Source: Candidatus Opimibacter iunctus
Lineage (GTDB): Bacteria; Bacteroidota; Bacteroidia; Chitinophagales; Saprospiraceae
Assembly (NCBI GenBank): GCA_016716665.1
Contig: JADJVH010000004.1
Location: 1 to 64,000, forward strand
Direction of reading: 5' to 3'
Length of the DNA: 64,000 nt
Of this stretch, positions 16,524 through 25,223 are shown one piece after another (the stretch's first letter is position 1; each line of letters opens with the position of its first letter). The notes under the pieces were generated by a model. The model was not told where the DNA came from and ran no database searches. It worked only from the letters and a program-made list of their open reading frames with translations. The position numbers and the translations under genes were made by a program.

Positions 16524-18392
16524 CTACTCTTTTGATTCACTAAACAGCTTGTCCATGGTGTTATAGGCAACACTGTGATAATTTGGACGTGCCTCATCAT
16601 AGATACTCCTGGCTTCAGCCTTCATGCCATGTTCAATCATGGCAGTATAGAGTGGAGTGAGGAATTTACGTCTTCCCACTTCCACCAGGAATTTGCGGAT
16701 AGCCGGAACGATCTCATGGCCATATCCCTGATTGATGGCCAGCTTGTACCAGGCAGCCTGAATTTCCCTGTTGCCGGATTTTGTGAAGCCAAATGCTGTA
16801 TCAAGATCTTTCATTTGTGCCTTTGACAGGCTATCCGGCATCGCAAGGATAAAGTGAAGCCATTCATGTGTTGTCCATCCGTTGATGTTGAGCGAAGGAG
16901 CTGGTTGACCTTTCAGGAAATTAGCAGCCTGTATATCTACATTGGTAAAACGCTCAGAGGTTACTACGGGGCAATTAGCCGGTAAGCCAGGACCATAGAT
17001 CCATTCGTCCACATTGACATCGAGATGATTTGGCTTGATCAGATTCTCCTGGAGATAAGTCACAAACTCAGCCGTCGTCATGGATTGAAACTGGTGGTCT
17101 TTGAAATAGGTTTTGAGGAAATTATCAAAAGTATCTCGACCCGCCGCAGCTTCCAGCATCTTGAGGAAATGTGCCCCCTTCTCATATGCGATATCGCTCA
17201 TTCCATCATCAGGGTTTCGGCCTGCGAGATTGAGGAATAAATGAGTGTCACCCGGATCAAGATCCTTGACCGTTTCCTGCAGGCTTTGATAGCCGAGACT
17301 GGTGAGCATATCTGCATAGGATTTGCCATACAAGGCTTCCATGATGCGGAGCTCGAAGTATACGGTAAACCCTTCGTTGAGCCAGAAATCATTCCATGTA
17401 GCATTGGTGACGAGATTGCCGGACCAGCTGTGCGCCAATTCGTGTGCAATCAAGGCCACCAAAGATTTGTCACCAGCAAGGATGGTAGGTGTGGCAAAGG
17501 TCAGGCGTGGGTTTTCCATACCTCCGAAAGGAAATGATGGAGGCAGGACGATCACATCATAGCGATCCCATTGGTAAGGACCGTATAATGCTTCTGCAGC
17601 TTCAACCATTTTCTCCATATCGGTCAGTTCACTTGCAGCTTTTTCCATCATGGATGGTTCTGTATAGACCCCTGTTCGCTTGCCGATGGACCTGAATTCA
17701 AGATCGCCGATAGCGAGTGCAATCAGGTATGCAGGAATAGGCTGTGCCATGGAGAAGGAATAGATTCCATCTGCTGTCTTGACTTGTGGATTAGATGCGC
17801 TCATGACCGCCATCAGTTCTTTTGGCACACTCACCTTTGCATCATAGGTCAGCCTGATCCCAGGGCTATCCTGTATAGGTATCCAGGTCCTGGTCAGGAT
17901 AGCCTGGCCCTGGGTAAACAGATAAGGATTCTTTTTCCCTGAAGTTTGTGACGGATCGAGCCATTGCAATGCTTCTGCTCCGGGGCGTGTCGAATAGGTG
18001 ATGGCTATTTTCTTGGCATTAGGGCCGATCGGAATCGCCAGAGGTTGACCTAGCCATTCCTTTGAAGACCCTAGCGTGAAAGGTGTTTCTGTACCATCTA
18101 CTGTAACCTTCTGTATGTCCAGATCCCTGCTGTCGAGCAATATACTGTCTGCACCTTCATGCACAGTGATATCGTATGTAGCGGTTCCGGAGATTGTCTT
18201 TGCCTTAAAGTCTGCTGTCACATCCAGAGAAAGGTGATTGATGACAGCTTCTCCCGGACGGGCATAGGAATGTGTATCCATAATATGGGTTGGTTCAACT
18301 GTTTTTTGAGTTGATGACTTATCATCCTTTTTACAACTCCACACGGAAACAGCCATGGAGATAAGCAGAAGGTAAATGAGATTTGATTTCAT
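16524..18392 (-). CDS. M1-family metallo-aminopeptidase lipoprotein (LTA4-hydrolase-like)
   Basis: 622 residues with a lipoprotein signal ending SVWSC. The catalytic domain has GGMENPRLTFATP (exopeptidase motif) and the zinc site HELAHSW (His317, Glu318, His321) with the third ligand Glu340 in WLNEGFTVYFE. A C-terminal helical domain resembles leukotriene A4 hydrolase. It is a cell-envelope aminopeptidase. A 118-base gap with repeated cttttcat-type sequence separates it from the SDR gene upstream. Confidence 0.92.
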   Translation of the reverse strand: MKSNLIYLLLISMAVSVWSCKKDDKSSTQKTVEPTHIMDTHSYARPGEAVINHLSLDVTADFKAKTISGTATYDITVHEGADSILLDSRDLDIQKVTVDGTETPFTLGSSKEWLGQPLAIPIGPNAKKIAITYSTRPGAEALQWLDPSQTSGKKNPYLFTQGQAILTRTWIPIQDSPGIRLTYDAKVSVPKELMAVMSASNPQVKTADGIYSFSMAQPIPAYLIALAIGDLEFRSIGKRTGVYTEPSMMEKAASELTDMEKMVEAAEALYGPYQWDRYDVIVLPPSFPFGGMENPRLTFATPTILAGDKSLVALIAHELAHSWSGNLVTNATWNDFWLNEGFTVYFELRIMEALYGKSYADMLTSLGYQSLQETVKDLDPGDTHLFLNLAGRNPDDGMSDIAYEKGAHFLKMLEAAAGRDTFDNFLKTYFKDHQFQSMTTAEFVTYLQENLIKPNHLDVNVDEWIYGPGLPANCPVVTSERFTNVDIQAANFLKGQPAPSLNINGWTTHEWLHFILAMPDSLSKAQMKDLDTAFGFTKSGNREIQAAWYKLAINQGYGHEIVPAIRKFLVEVGRRKFLTPLYTAMIEHGMKAEARSIYDEARPNYHSVAYNTMDKLFSESKE

Positions 18393-18510
18393 GTTTGCTA
18401 TATTAAATGGTACTTATTTTAATAACATATGATGGTTGACTTTTTACACGACTTGAAAGTCATGTCTATTCGATAAGTTCACTTTTCATTTTTCGTTTTT
18501 CACTTTTCAT

Positions 18511-19275
18511 TTAATCGTATTTCCTTCCACTCCTGTCCACCATCATACTGCCTGCCTGTTGTGTGCCCATCATCAGGATATCCTGCACATTGACATGTGG
18601 TGGCCTTGAAGCGATAAAGTATATGGCTTCAGCTACATCTTTAGCGGTGAGTGGATTGAAATCACTGTAGATACTTGCCTTTTGTGTATCCCAGTCAAAA
18701 CGTACCCTGGCAAATTCTGTTTCCTCTACGTGACCGGGTGCAACCTGTGATACCCTGATGCCATGTGTATAGAGATCTGCCCTGATGGCTTTTGTCAGTG
18801 CTTCCACAGCAAATTTCGTGGCGCAATAGACGTTGCCCTTTGGATATATTTCTTTACCTGCAGTAGAACACAGATTGATGATATGTCCTGATTTACGCTC
18901 CACCATTCCGGGGCTGATGAGCCGGGTCATATAGAGCAGTCCTTTGACATTGGTATCGATCATTTGCTCCCAATGCTCGAGGTTGCCTTCATGAATAAAG
19001 TCAAGGCCACGGGCCAGGCCGGCATTGTTGATCAGCACATCTATCGGTCTTGTGATTTGCGCTACCGCATCCGCGCACTCCTGTTGATGCCTGATATCAA
19101 AGCTTAAGGTCGTAACCTCTATCCCATGAGCTGCGATCAATTCATCTCTTACTTCCTGCAAGCGTTCTTCTCTTCGTGCGGTAAGGATCAGATCGTAGCC
19201 ATGCGCGGCAAACTCCCGTGCCGTAGCAAGACCAATGCCGCTCGCAGCACCTGTGATCAAGACACATTTATTCAT
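18511..19275 (-). CDS. SDR-family NAD(P)-dependent oxidoreductase
   Basis: 254 residues. A classical SDR with GAASGIGLATAREFAA (cofactor), NNAGLA, and YCATK (Tyr-x3-Lys catalytic pair). Closest by eye to the YdfG/serine-3-dehydrogenase group acting on short-chain hydroxy acids, but the substrate is not certain. Its ATG overlaps the last base of the TlpA-like gene stop. Confidence 0.88.
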   Translation of the reverse strand: MNKCVLITGAASGIGLATAREFAAHGYDLILTARREERLQEVRDELIAAHGIEVTTLSFDIRHQQECADAVAQITRPIDVLINNAGLARGLDFIHEGNLEHWEQMIDTNVKGLLYMTRLISPGMVERKSGHIINLCSTAGKEIYPKGNVYCATKFAVEALTKAIRADLYTHGIRVSQVAPGHVEETEFARVRFDWDTQKASIYSDFNPLTAKDVAEAIYFIASRPPHVNVQDILMMGTQQAGSMMVDRSGRKYD

Positions 19276-20555
19276 CAGCGTGTTTTCATTTTAGAAACTA
19301 ATCCGGCAAATTCTTCTTTAAAGGCCTCATATCCTGATGTAGCCGGCCCTGAAAAACCAGTGTGAATAGCGACTACTTTATTCTGCGCATCAAGGAAGAT
19401 GAGTGTTGGATATGCAACTACTTTGTTGAGTAGAGGAAGCATTGCACTTGCCTTTGCTTTATCATTTGAGCCGCCATAAAGAACAGGGTAGGGGATTTTC
19501 ATTTTTTCCTTGTACGTCTCAATTGCGGCTATTGCCTTGATCGTATCTGTATGTCGCTCGAAGAATACTCCAAGTATCTCAAAACCTGGATCAGGATTTT
19601 TAGTGAGGTATTCCAGCAGGAAGGTTGTTTCATCCTTGCAATTGGGGCACCATGTGCCCATGATCTGAATGATCTTTGGTTTGCCTGCAAAAGTCCCTTT
19701 GCTGATATCAATCATATTGCCGTTTGCATCTGGCAACGAAAGCTCAAACGCTTCATCACTGTTCATTTTAGTCAGGGTCAGTGGATCACCGAGGTCTTTC
19801 AATTCAAGGGTGTCAGTGCGCTTCCCTTCCCAGTATGTCTTGAAATGATTCCCAGACCTATAGATACCTGATAGCGTGCCATCGGGTAAAATCTTTGCTT
19901 CATACAGATAGGCATGGCTCCCGTCAAAAACGGAGAGATGCAGCCTGTCACCGCTGACTACGCCTTCGAGGTAGCGGTCATCACCGGTGGGATTTAGAAA
20001 GGTACCGGTCAATTGATTTCCATTTTGTACAAATTCACCAATGGCACGAGTAGGATTTTCTGTTTCAATTTCAAAATTGCAATCCCATTTACCAGTTAAG
20101 TTGGCAACAGGCGGCTCCAAGGTCTGGAAAAACCGGTAAGGCTGGCCATTGAGTGCCTTGAACTGTATGCGGTAATCTTTACGGTTGTTGACAATCCACC
20201 ATCCTTCAATCGCATCCTCTTCGCATTGGGCCTGGATGTAAGAATCGTACACCGGAAATCCTATGCGAATAGTATCCCTTGCTGTACGCCTGTCAACACC
20301 CATTCGGATATCATTGACGAGGATACGTTCTTCTCCATTGTGAATCACGATATGAAACGAGTCAGGGGTATCGTAGATCACTTCAAAGTTGAAGGGGAGC
20401 TCGCCATTTGATTTTTCATCGAAGCCCTCCAACTCATCGCCCAGGACCAGCACTCCGCGCCACATGCCGGGGGGTATGCCGGTGTATGTCTCACCGAATT
20501 GAATACAGGATGAAAAGGTGATCACCACCAACGCAAACCACAGCCACTTATACAT
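19275..20555 (-). CDS. TlpA-like thioredoxin-fold lipoprotein
   Basis: About 426 residues. The lipoprotein signal ends VITFSSC. The first 240 residues are a beta-rich Bacteroidota domain. The C-terminal 160 form a TlpA/ResA-like thioredoxin domain with GTWCPNCKDET (CxxC) and the cis-Pro region VVAYPTLIFLD. It probably reduces or resolves disulfides on the periplasmic face. ATG 20555 was preferred because it starts four bases after the upstream stop; ATG 20573 would overlap that gene by 14 bases. Confidence 0.88.
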   Translation of the reverse strand: MYKWLWFALVVITFSSCIQFGETYTGIPPGMWRGVLVLGDELEGFDEKSNGELPFNFEVIYDTPDSFHIVIHNGEERILVNDIRMGVDRRTARDTIRIGFPVYDSYIQAQCEEDAIEGWWIVNNRKDYRIQFKALNGQPYRFFQTLEPPVANLTGKWDCNFEIETENPTRAIGEFVQNGNQLTGTFLNPTGDDRYLEGVVSGDRLHLSVFDGSHAYLYEAKILPDGTLSGIYRSGNHFKTYWEGKRTDTLELKDLGDPLTLTKMNSDEAFELSLPDANGNMIDISKGTFAGKPKIIQIMGTWCPNCKDETTFLLEYLTKNPDPGFEILGVFFERHTDTIKAIAAIETYKEKMKIPYPVLYGGSNDKAKASAMLPLLNKVVAYPTLIFLDAQNKVVAIHTGFSGPATSGYEAFKEEFAGLVSKMKTR

Positions 20556-20559
20556 TAGA

Positions 20560-21096
20560 TTATGATTTTTCACCTACGAACTGATGTTCTTTTTCCCGAA
20601 ACAATACATTGAACGTAGTGAGGCTGCCATAGATACGGGTGATGTATTGCTGCATATCGATCTTGTCCTCGTCTGTCAGCTTTGGGTTGCTGTTTATTTT
20701 CTGTTCCAGCACACGCAGACGGTCACGAAGCATGACGATCTTATGAAAAAATGTTTCTACAGGAATGTCTTTTGGCTTTAGCGATTTATCAAGGGGTTGC
20801 AGGAGCATGACTCCTCCTTTCCATTTATCTCCGATGGGTACGATCTCTGTGATCTCTCCCCAGGTCTTCAGGATTTTCATTAGTGACCTTTCGGCTTCTG
20901 TAAAAGACACAGGTTCTGTAGCTTCGATGCGTTCGATGATTTCCCACTGGTCATAATCCTTTCCGACATTCTTGAGGCCATATACCATAAAACTGACTTC
21001 ATACGCTACCGGGTGCAGTCTGATGACGACCCCGTCACCGTAAGCCGGATGCTTGACCCTGGATCCTACTCCCAGGAGTTCTTTGTGTTCTGACAT
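20560..21096 (-). CDS. Tudor-like-domain protein, function unknown
   Basis: 178 residues. Residues 5-55 (LGVGSRVKHPAYGDGVVIRL) resemble the Tudor-like beta-barrel at the C-terminus of UvrD/PcrA helicases or CarD. The rest is helical, with a likely coiled coil near FFHKIVMLRDRLRVLEQKI. I recognise it only as a conserved Bacteroidota hypothetical. It heads an operon with the TlpA-like and SDR genes, and a near-consensus -7 box (TATTTTTA) lies 24 bases upstream. Confidence 0.6.
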   Translation of the reverse strand: MSEHKELLGVGSRVKHPAYGDGVVIRLHPVAYEVSFMVYGLKNVGKDYDQWEIIERIEATEPVSFTEAERSLMKILKTWGEITEIVPIGDKWKGGVMLLQPLDKSLKPKDIPVETFFHKIVMLRDRLRVLEQKINSNPKLTDEDKIDMQQYITRIYGSLTTFNVLFREKEHQFVGEKS

Positions 21097-21120
21097 GATT
21101 GAGATTACTTTTTTACTGCG

Positions 21121-21128
21121 TAAAAATA
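21121..21128 (-). promoter_or_regulatory. -7 box TATTTTTA for the Tudor-TlpA-SDR operon
   Basis: One mismatch to TAnnTTTG (final base A), 24 bases before ATG 21096. It sits next to the 9-bp repeat array at 21152-21228. Confidence 0.4.
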
Positions 21129-21151
21129 GGTAATCGTTGGCGTAAACGGCG

Positions 21152-21228
21152 GAAAAGGCATAAGAGGCTGAAAAGGCTGAAAAGGCTCAAAAGGCCAAAG
21201 AGGCGAAAGAGGCCGCAGTGGCCAAAGG
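21152..21228 (+). repeat. 9-bp tandem repeat array, about eight units
   Basis: Degenerate units of the type gaaaaggct / aaagaggcc. A related array lies at 25152-25215. ORFs crossing it are spurious repeats of Lys-Ala-Glu or Leu-Phe. It lies about 55 bases upstream of the Tudor-like gene start. Confidence 0.75.
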
Positions 21229-21344
21229 GAATACTAGAATAAGGAACAAGGAATTTTGAAGTAAGAAGTTTTGGCATGAAACAGTATTGAATTGGATCGA
21301 ATACCCAATGCTCAATAGTGAATCTACACACCCACAATTCACAC

Positions 21345-21368
21345 ACGTTCTCACGTTCTCACGTTCTC
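21345..21368 (+). repeat. Three exact copies of acgttctc
   Basis: Tandem 8-bp repeat immediately before the stop of mnmD (21375). Probably slippage-generated intergenic sequence. Confidence 0.7.
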
Positions 21369-21374
21369 ACTGTC

Positions 21375-22061
21375 TTACACTCTTACAGCTCTGAGCATTT
21401 CCCTTTTGCCTGGAGGCCCGGGGATGCGTTCAACTTTGTATCCGGCTCTTTCCATTCGACGTCTTGCTTCGCCCTGGGCACAATAGGTGACGAGGCAACC
21501 ACCAACAGTAGTCATTGAAAACAATTGGTCAAAAATAGATTGCTCCCAAAGTTCCGGCTGGGCACCTGGGGCAAAAGCATCAAAGAAGATGCAGTCAAAC
21601 CGATCATCCATAGAAATACCTGCAAAATCATTCACTTTACAGAAATGGAATGTTCCGTAGGTAAAGGAAGTCTCGCTATGCATGCGATGAAAGATGTCTC
21701 TTTCTTCAGGGAATGCCAGGTATTGAGGATAATCAAGTTGCCGGGCGACCTGAAGATCAATAGGATATGCTTCAATGCCGGTGTACCGCATTTCTAGGTC
21801 GTGGTTGATCGCAAATAGATATGCCAGGAAGGCATTCAGGCCGGTCCCAAATCCAAATTCAAGAATAGCCACTGGCGTACGCGGAGGTACTGTGGAGAGG
21901 CCATGCTGAATAAAGACATGCTTGCTTTCGGCTACTGCGCCAAAAACAGAATGATAGGTGGCAGCGTGGGCACGGCTAAAGAGTGTGTCCGAACCATCAC
22001 GGGTGGTGACGATGTATACATCATCCCAACCTAAGGTAGGGGAGATGTCATGATTGGTCAT
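21375..22061 (-). CDS. mnmD: tRNA U34 5-methylaminomethyl-2-thiouridine methyltransferase MnmD
   Basis: 228 residues. SAM motif EFGFGTGLNAFLAYLFA, acidic FDCIFFDAFAPGAQPELW and C-terminal GGCLVTYCAQGEARRRMERAG are the signatures of the MnmD half of MnmC. It completes mnm5s2U34; in this lineage the MnmC oxidoreductase half is usually absent. The start is ATG 22061; a TTG at 22064 is an alternative. A 91-base gap with a perfect hairpin separates it from the small lipoprotein gene. Confidence 0.92.
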   Translation of the reverse strand: MTNHDISPTLGWDDVYIVTTRDGSDTLFSRAHAATYHSVFGAVAESKHVFIQHGLSTVPPRTPVAILEFGFGTGLNAFLAYLFAINHDLEMRYTGIEAYPIDLQVARQLDYPQYLAFPEERDIFHRMHSETSFTYGTFHFCKVNDFAGISMDDRFDCIFFDAFAPGAQPELWEQSIFDQLFSMTTVGGCLVTYCAQGEARRRMERAGYKVERIPGPPGKREMLRAVRV

Positions 22062-22095
22062 CAATGAAGGTTATTGGTGGTTTGGTGTCGATTAG

Positions 22096-22120
22096 CCCGG
22101 TTTTCCTATAGAAAACCGGG
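22096..22120 (-). terminator. Strong hairpin after the small lipoprotein gene
   Basis: Perfect 10-bp stem (CCCGGTTTTC at 22096-22105 and its complement at 22111-22120) with a five-base loop, 35 bases downstream of the lipoprotein stop on the minus strand. No T-run follows, so it may only attenuate or protect the mRNA end. Confidence 0.45.
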
Positions 22121-22155
22121 ACTCAAGTGTGCCTTTTTCCTTTCTCAGGGGAAAA

Positions 22156-22311
22156 TCAGCAATTTGCATCTACAGAAGCCGAAACTCCTGAAGTAGCTTC
22201 CACATGGAAATCAGCAGGGCACCCATACCCTTTGTTGCAGCTTGAAGTCATTGAAACACAGACTACTAACCCTACAGCAATCAGAACGAACTTTAAAGAA
22301 GATACTTTCAT
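22156..22311 (-). CDS. Small lipoprotein of 51 residues
   Basis: ATG 22311 to TGA 22156-22158. Product MKVSSLKFVLIAVGLVVCVS then MTSSC, a good lipobox with Cys25. The mature peptide is about 27 residues with Gly, Tyr and Cys (NKGYGCPADFHVEAT) and ends in Cys. An in-frame ATG nine bases upstream (22320) is possible. The + strand ORF across this position is a shadow. Function is unknown; similar tiny lipoproteins with a GCP motif occur in Bacteroidota. A hairpin lies just downstream. Confidence 0.65.
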   Translation of the reverse strand: MKVSSLKFVLIAVGLVVCVSMTSSCNKGYGCPADFHVEATSGVSASVDANC

Positions 22312-22441
22312 GTTTAACATTGCTTTAATTTGCTTTTGGTTATCAACAGATAACAGATATAAATCGTTTTAAAGTGCGAAATTATTATATCCAATCAGCT
22401 TTTTACCAAAAAATATACCAAAACAGGCTAAATCACTGATA

Positions 22442-23797
22442 ATGAGGATACATTTTATTGCCATTGGGGGTAGTATCATGCATAGCCTGGCGCTGGTGAT
22501 GCACCAGAGAGGACACATGGTGACGGGCTCAGATGATGAGATCTATGAGCCTAGCCGTAGCCGGTTGGAAGATAAAGGACTATTACCACCCGAAATTGGC
22601 TGGCACCCTGACCGGATCCATGCGGACCTTGATGTTGTAGTGCTGGGTATGCATGCCAGGGGAGATAATCCGGAGTTTCTAAAGGCCCAGGAATTAGGGT
22701 TGAAAATTGAGTCTTTCCCGGAATTTATGTTCAATCTTTCAAGGGATAAGACCAGAATAGTCGTAGCAGGAAGCCATGGCAAGACCACCACCAGTGGCAT
22801 GATAGCCCATGTGCTGGCCACAGCAGGGATTGCGGCTGACCGCATGATTGGTGCTAAGATCGGAGACCTTGAACCTGTGGCTATTTCCGATGCAGGAGTG
22901 ATCGTGCTCGAAGGGGACGAATACCTGAGTAGTCCAATGGACCCGAGGCCAAAGTTTCTGCATTACCAGCCACATGTCACTATCATCACAGGCATAGCTT
23001 GGGACCATATGAATGTATTTCCAACGTATGCTAACTATGTGGATCAGTTCAGGCAACTCATCGCGTCGCTGAGTCCGGAATCCACCTTGATATACTGCGC
23101 GGGTGATCAGGATCTGGCAGACCTAGTCGCAGAGATGGCTCCTGCCTGCAAATGTATCGCTTACAATATCCATGCGTACAAGCTGGATAATGGAAAGGTG
23201 GTGATACAGGACAAAGAAGGAACTGATTATGAACTCGAAATATTTGGAAACCATAACCTTCAAAACCTGCAGGCAGCCCGCCTGGCTACTCAGGCGATTG
23301 GTCTTCCATCAGAGGGTTTTTATAAAGCGATCAGGTCCTTTACAGGGGCAAGCAAACGGCTCCAAACCTTGACTCAAGGTGAACAATTCAAAGCTTATCT
23401 GGATTTTGCACATGCACCTTCCAAAGTCAAGGCTACTGTCAATGCCGTACGCGAAAAACATCCTGATGCCTACCTCATCGCATGCCTTGAATTGCATACG
23501 TTCAGTTCGCTCAATCCTGCATTTCTACCTCAGTACAAAGATGCCTTGAGTGAGGCGGATGTAAAGATTGTGTATTACAGTCCACACACCCTGGAGATAA
23601 AGAAATTACCTGATCTTTCAGTATCACAGTTGTCAGGATATTTCAATGAACCTGAGCTTCAGATAGCTACCAGTGGTGCAGCGCTTGAGCAATTGGTACT
23701 CAATGCAAAGAAGGACATGCCTACAGTGCTGTTATGGATGAGTTCGGGAAGGTTTGATGGGTTAGATATCAATGCTGTTTCGTCAAAGTTTCTTTGA
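22442..23797 (+). CDS. mpl: UDP-N-acetylmuramate:L-Ala-gamma-D-Glu-meso-DAP ligase (Mpl-like)
   Basis: 451 residues of the Mur ligase family: IHFIAIGGSIMHSLALVM at the start, the P-loop VAGSHGKTTTSGMIAH and the central EGDEYLSSP segment. Mpl recycles murein tripeptide onto UDP-MurNAc. The MRIHFIAIGG opening and length fit Mpl rather than MurC. No partner recycling genes are nearby. It converges on truB with a 47-base purine-rich gap. Confidence 0.9.
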   Translation: MRIHFIAIGGSIMHSLALVMHQRGHMVTGSDDEIYEPSRSRLEDKGLLPPEIGWHPDRIHADLDVVVLGMHARGDNPEFLKAQELGLKIESFPEFMFNLSRDKTRIVVAGSHGKTTTSGMIAHVLATAGIAADRMIGAKIGDLEPVAISDAGVIVLEGDEYLSSPMDPRPKFLHYQPHVTIITGIAWDHMNVFPTYANYVDQFRQLIASLSPESTLIYCAGDQDLADLVAEMAPACKCIAYNIHAYKLDNGKVVIQDKEGTDYELEIFGNHNLQNLQAARLATQAIGLPSEGFYKAIRSFTGASKRLQTLTQGEQFKAYLDFAHAPSKVKATVNAVREKHPDAYLIACLELHTFSSLNPAFLPQYKDALSEADVKIVYYSPHTLEIKKLPDLSVSQLSGYFNEPELQIATSGAALEQLVLNAKKDMPTVLLWMSSGRFDGLDINAVSSKFL

Positions 23798-23844
23798 CCG
23801 AAAAGCAGGGATGAAAGGAGGAAGGGAGGAAGGGATGAAAGGAT

Positions 23845-24555
23845 TTAGATAATTGCATTTTTTATCTCTTCCATGGAGAAGGAATCCTTTAGTTCGTATG
23901 GGCCTACGGACGTCCTGATGAGGCCGGAGAGATGTGCACCGCATCCGATTTTTTGGCCGAGGTCATGGGCTAATGAACGCACATAGAAGCCACTGCCACA
24001 ATGGACCATGATCTCCAATACAGGAGCAGTATATTTCAGCAATTCGATTGAAAAGACTTTTACTTTTCTTGCTTCTGTCTTGACTTCCTTGCCGGCACGT
24101 GCAAGTTCATAGAGCGGCTTGCCATCTTTTTTAATGGCTGAAAAGGCAGGAGGAAATTGTTCGATATCACCAATAAAAGATTGAAGATGATTGATCAGTT
24201 CTTCTTCCGTCAGCGGAGGCACTTCTCTCGACTCCATTATTTTGCCTTCTGCATCATAAGAGTCTGTTTCAATACCGAGAGTAACCTGAGCCTTATATTT
24301 TTTGTCAAGTCCTGTCAGGTGGTGTAATTCCTTTGTCCAGCTGCCTGTACAGATCAAAAGCAAGCCAGTTGCCATAGGGTCAAGCGTACCGGAATGACCG
24401 ACTTTTAGTTTCTTGATATTGTATTTGTGGCGGAGTGCTCCCCTGATTTTATTGACTACGTCAAAGGAAGTCCAGCCCTTTGGTTTATCTACAAGGAGCA
24501 TTGCCCCGGAGATAAAATCAGCATTGGCTGGAGAAGTGACAAAAGGAAGGGTCAT
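23845..24555 (-). CDS. truB: tRNA pseudouridine-55 synthase TruB
   Basis: 236 residues. LLVDKPKGWTSFDVVNKIR opens the fold and GHSGTLDPMATGLL carries the catalytic Asp59. FYVRSLAHDLGQKIG is the conserved C-terminal block. It forms Psi55 in the T-loop. It lies 62 bases downstream of the DUF3098 gene. Confidence 0.95.
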   Translation of the reverse strand: MTLPFVTSPANADFISGAMLLVDKPKGWTSFDVVNKIRGALRHKYNIKKLKVGHSGTLDPMATGLLLICTGSWTKELHHLTGLDKKYKAQVTLGIETDSYDAEGKIMESREVPPLTEEELINHLQSFIGDIEQFPPAFSAIKKDGKPLYELARAGKEVKTEARKVKVFSIELLKYTAPVLEIMVHCGSGFYVRSLAHDLGQKIGCGAHLSGLIRTSVGPYELKDSFSMEEIKNAII

Positions 24556-24617
24556 GAAATATCCGTACTACCCGATATTAAGGACCGGGAATGAAAATTG
24601 ATTAATACCCTCCGGGA

Positions 24618-24935
24618 TTACTTCTTGAAGATGGCATACACCTGCATGCCCAATCCGGCCAGGATGAAAATAGGGGCAAGGGTAATTCGTCTGAAGCTAT
24701 AGATGACACTTTCATCCCAGACATTTGGATCCTTCATTCCTCCACCCAGCATCAGCAATAAACCTACTGCGATCAGGGCACAACCGATACCGATATAGAT
24801 ATAGGTTTGCTTATTGAACAGGAGGGGAAATGATTGCACATTACGGGTGCTGGTGGCACGACGCTGGGACTGAACAGTGGTTGCAGGTTTGGATGCAACG
24901 ACTTTTTTCTTTAATGGCTTAGGATCTTGGCTCAT
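24618..24935 (-). CDS. DUF3098 membrane protein
   Basis: 105 residues: a basic, disordered N-terminus (PKPLKKKVVASKP), then two transmembrane helices and the block MLGGGMKDPNVWDESVIYSF, typical of DUF3098. In Bacteroidota this gene usually sits in the order ftsX-DUF3098-uppP-truB. Here truB follows directly and uppP is missing, and ftsX is not upstream. Function is unknown. Confidence 0.85.
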   Translation of the reverse strand: MSQDPKPLKKKVVASKPATTVQSQRRATSTRNVQSFPLLFNKQTYIYIGIGCALIAVGLLLMLGGGMKDPNVWDESVIYSFRRITLAPIFILAGLGMQVYAIFKK

Positions 24936-25223
24936 AACAGATATATAACGGGAGTCAAAGATATGTAATTAGCCGGTGATTGGTGTTAAATAGGGTTAAA
25001 GAGTCGAAAGGCAGAGGGCATAGAGCATAGAGCAGAGGGCATAGAGCAAGTCGGAGCTCAGCGGAGATCCCGCCAAATGCAATGCAGTTGTAGCGGGAGG
25101 GCAAGGAGCAAGGGGCTTAGGGAGGTTTGTGTGTGAGGGTAAGTGTTTGGGTAAAGGCTAAAGAGGCTGAAGAGGCTAAAGAGGCTGAAGGGGCAAAAGA
25201 GGCTGAAGGGGCAAAATTGAAAT
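24936..25223. other. Intergenic region with direct repeats, a hairpin and a 9-bp array
   Basis: 288 bases between DUF3098 and the disrupted membrane protein gene. Contains a 17-base direct repeat (25011-25027 and 25032-25048, gcagagggcatagagca), a GC stem TCCCGC/GCGGGA at 25068-25073 and 25093-25098, and the 9-bp array at 25152-25215. I see no gene in it. Confidence 0.6.
25152..25215 (+). repeat. 9-bp tandem repeat array, about seven units
   Basis: Units of aagaggctg and close variants. The same family as the array at 21152-21228. It ends nine bases from the stop of the membrane protein gene (25224). Confidence 0.75.

Noticed and set aside
22127..22372. Plus-strand ORF of 81 codons
   Set aside because: It lies over the minus-strand 51-residue lipoprotein gene, which has a clean lipobox; the plus ORF shows no domain.
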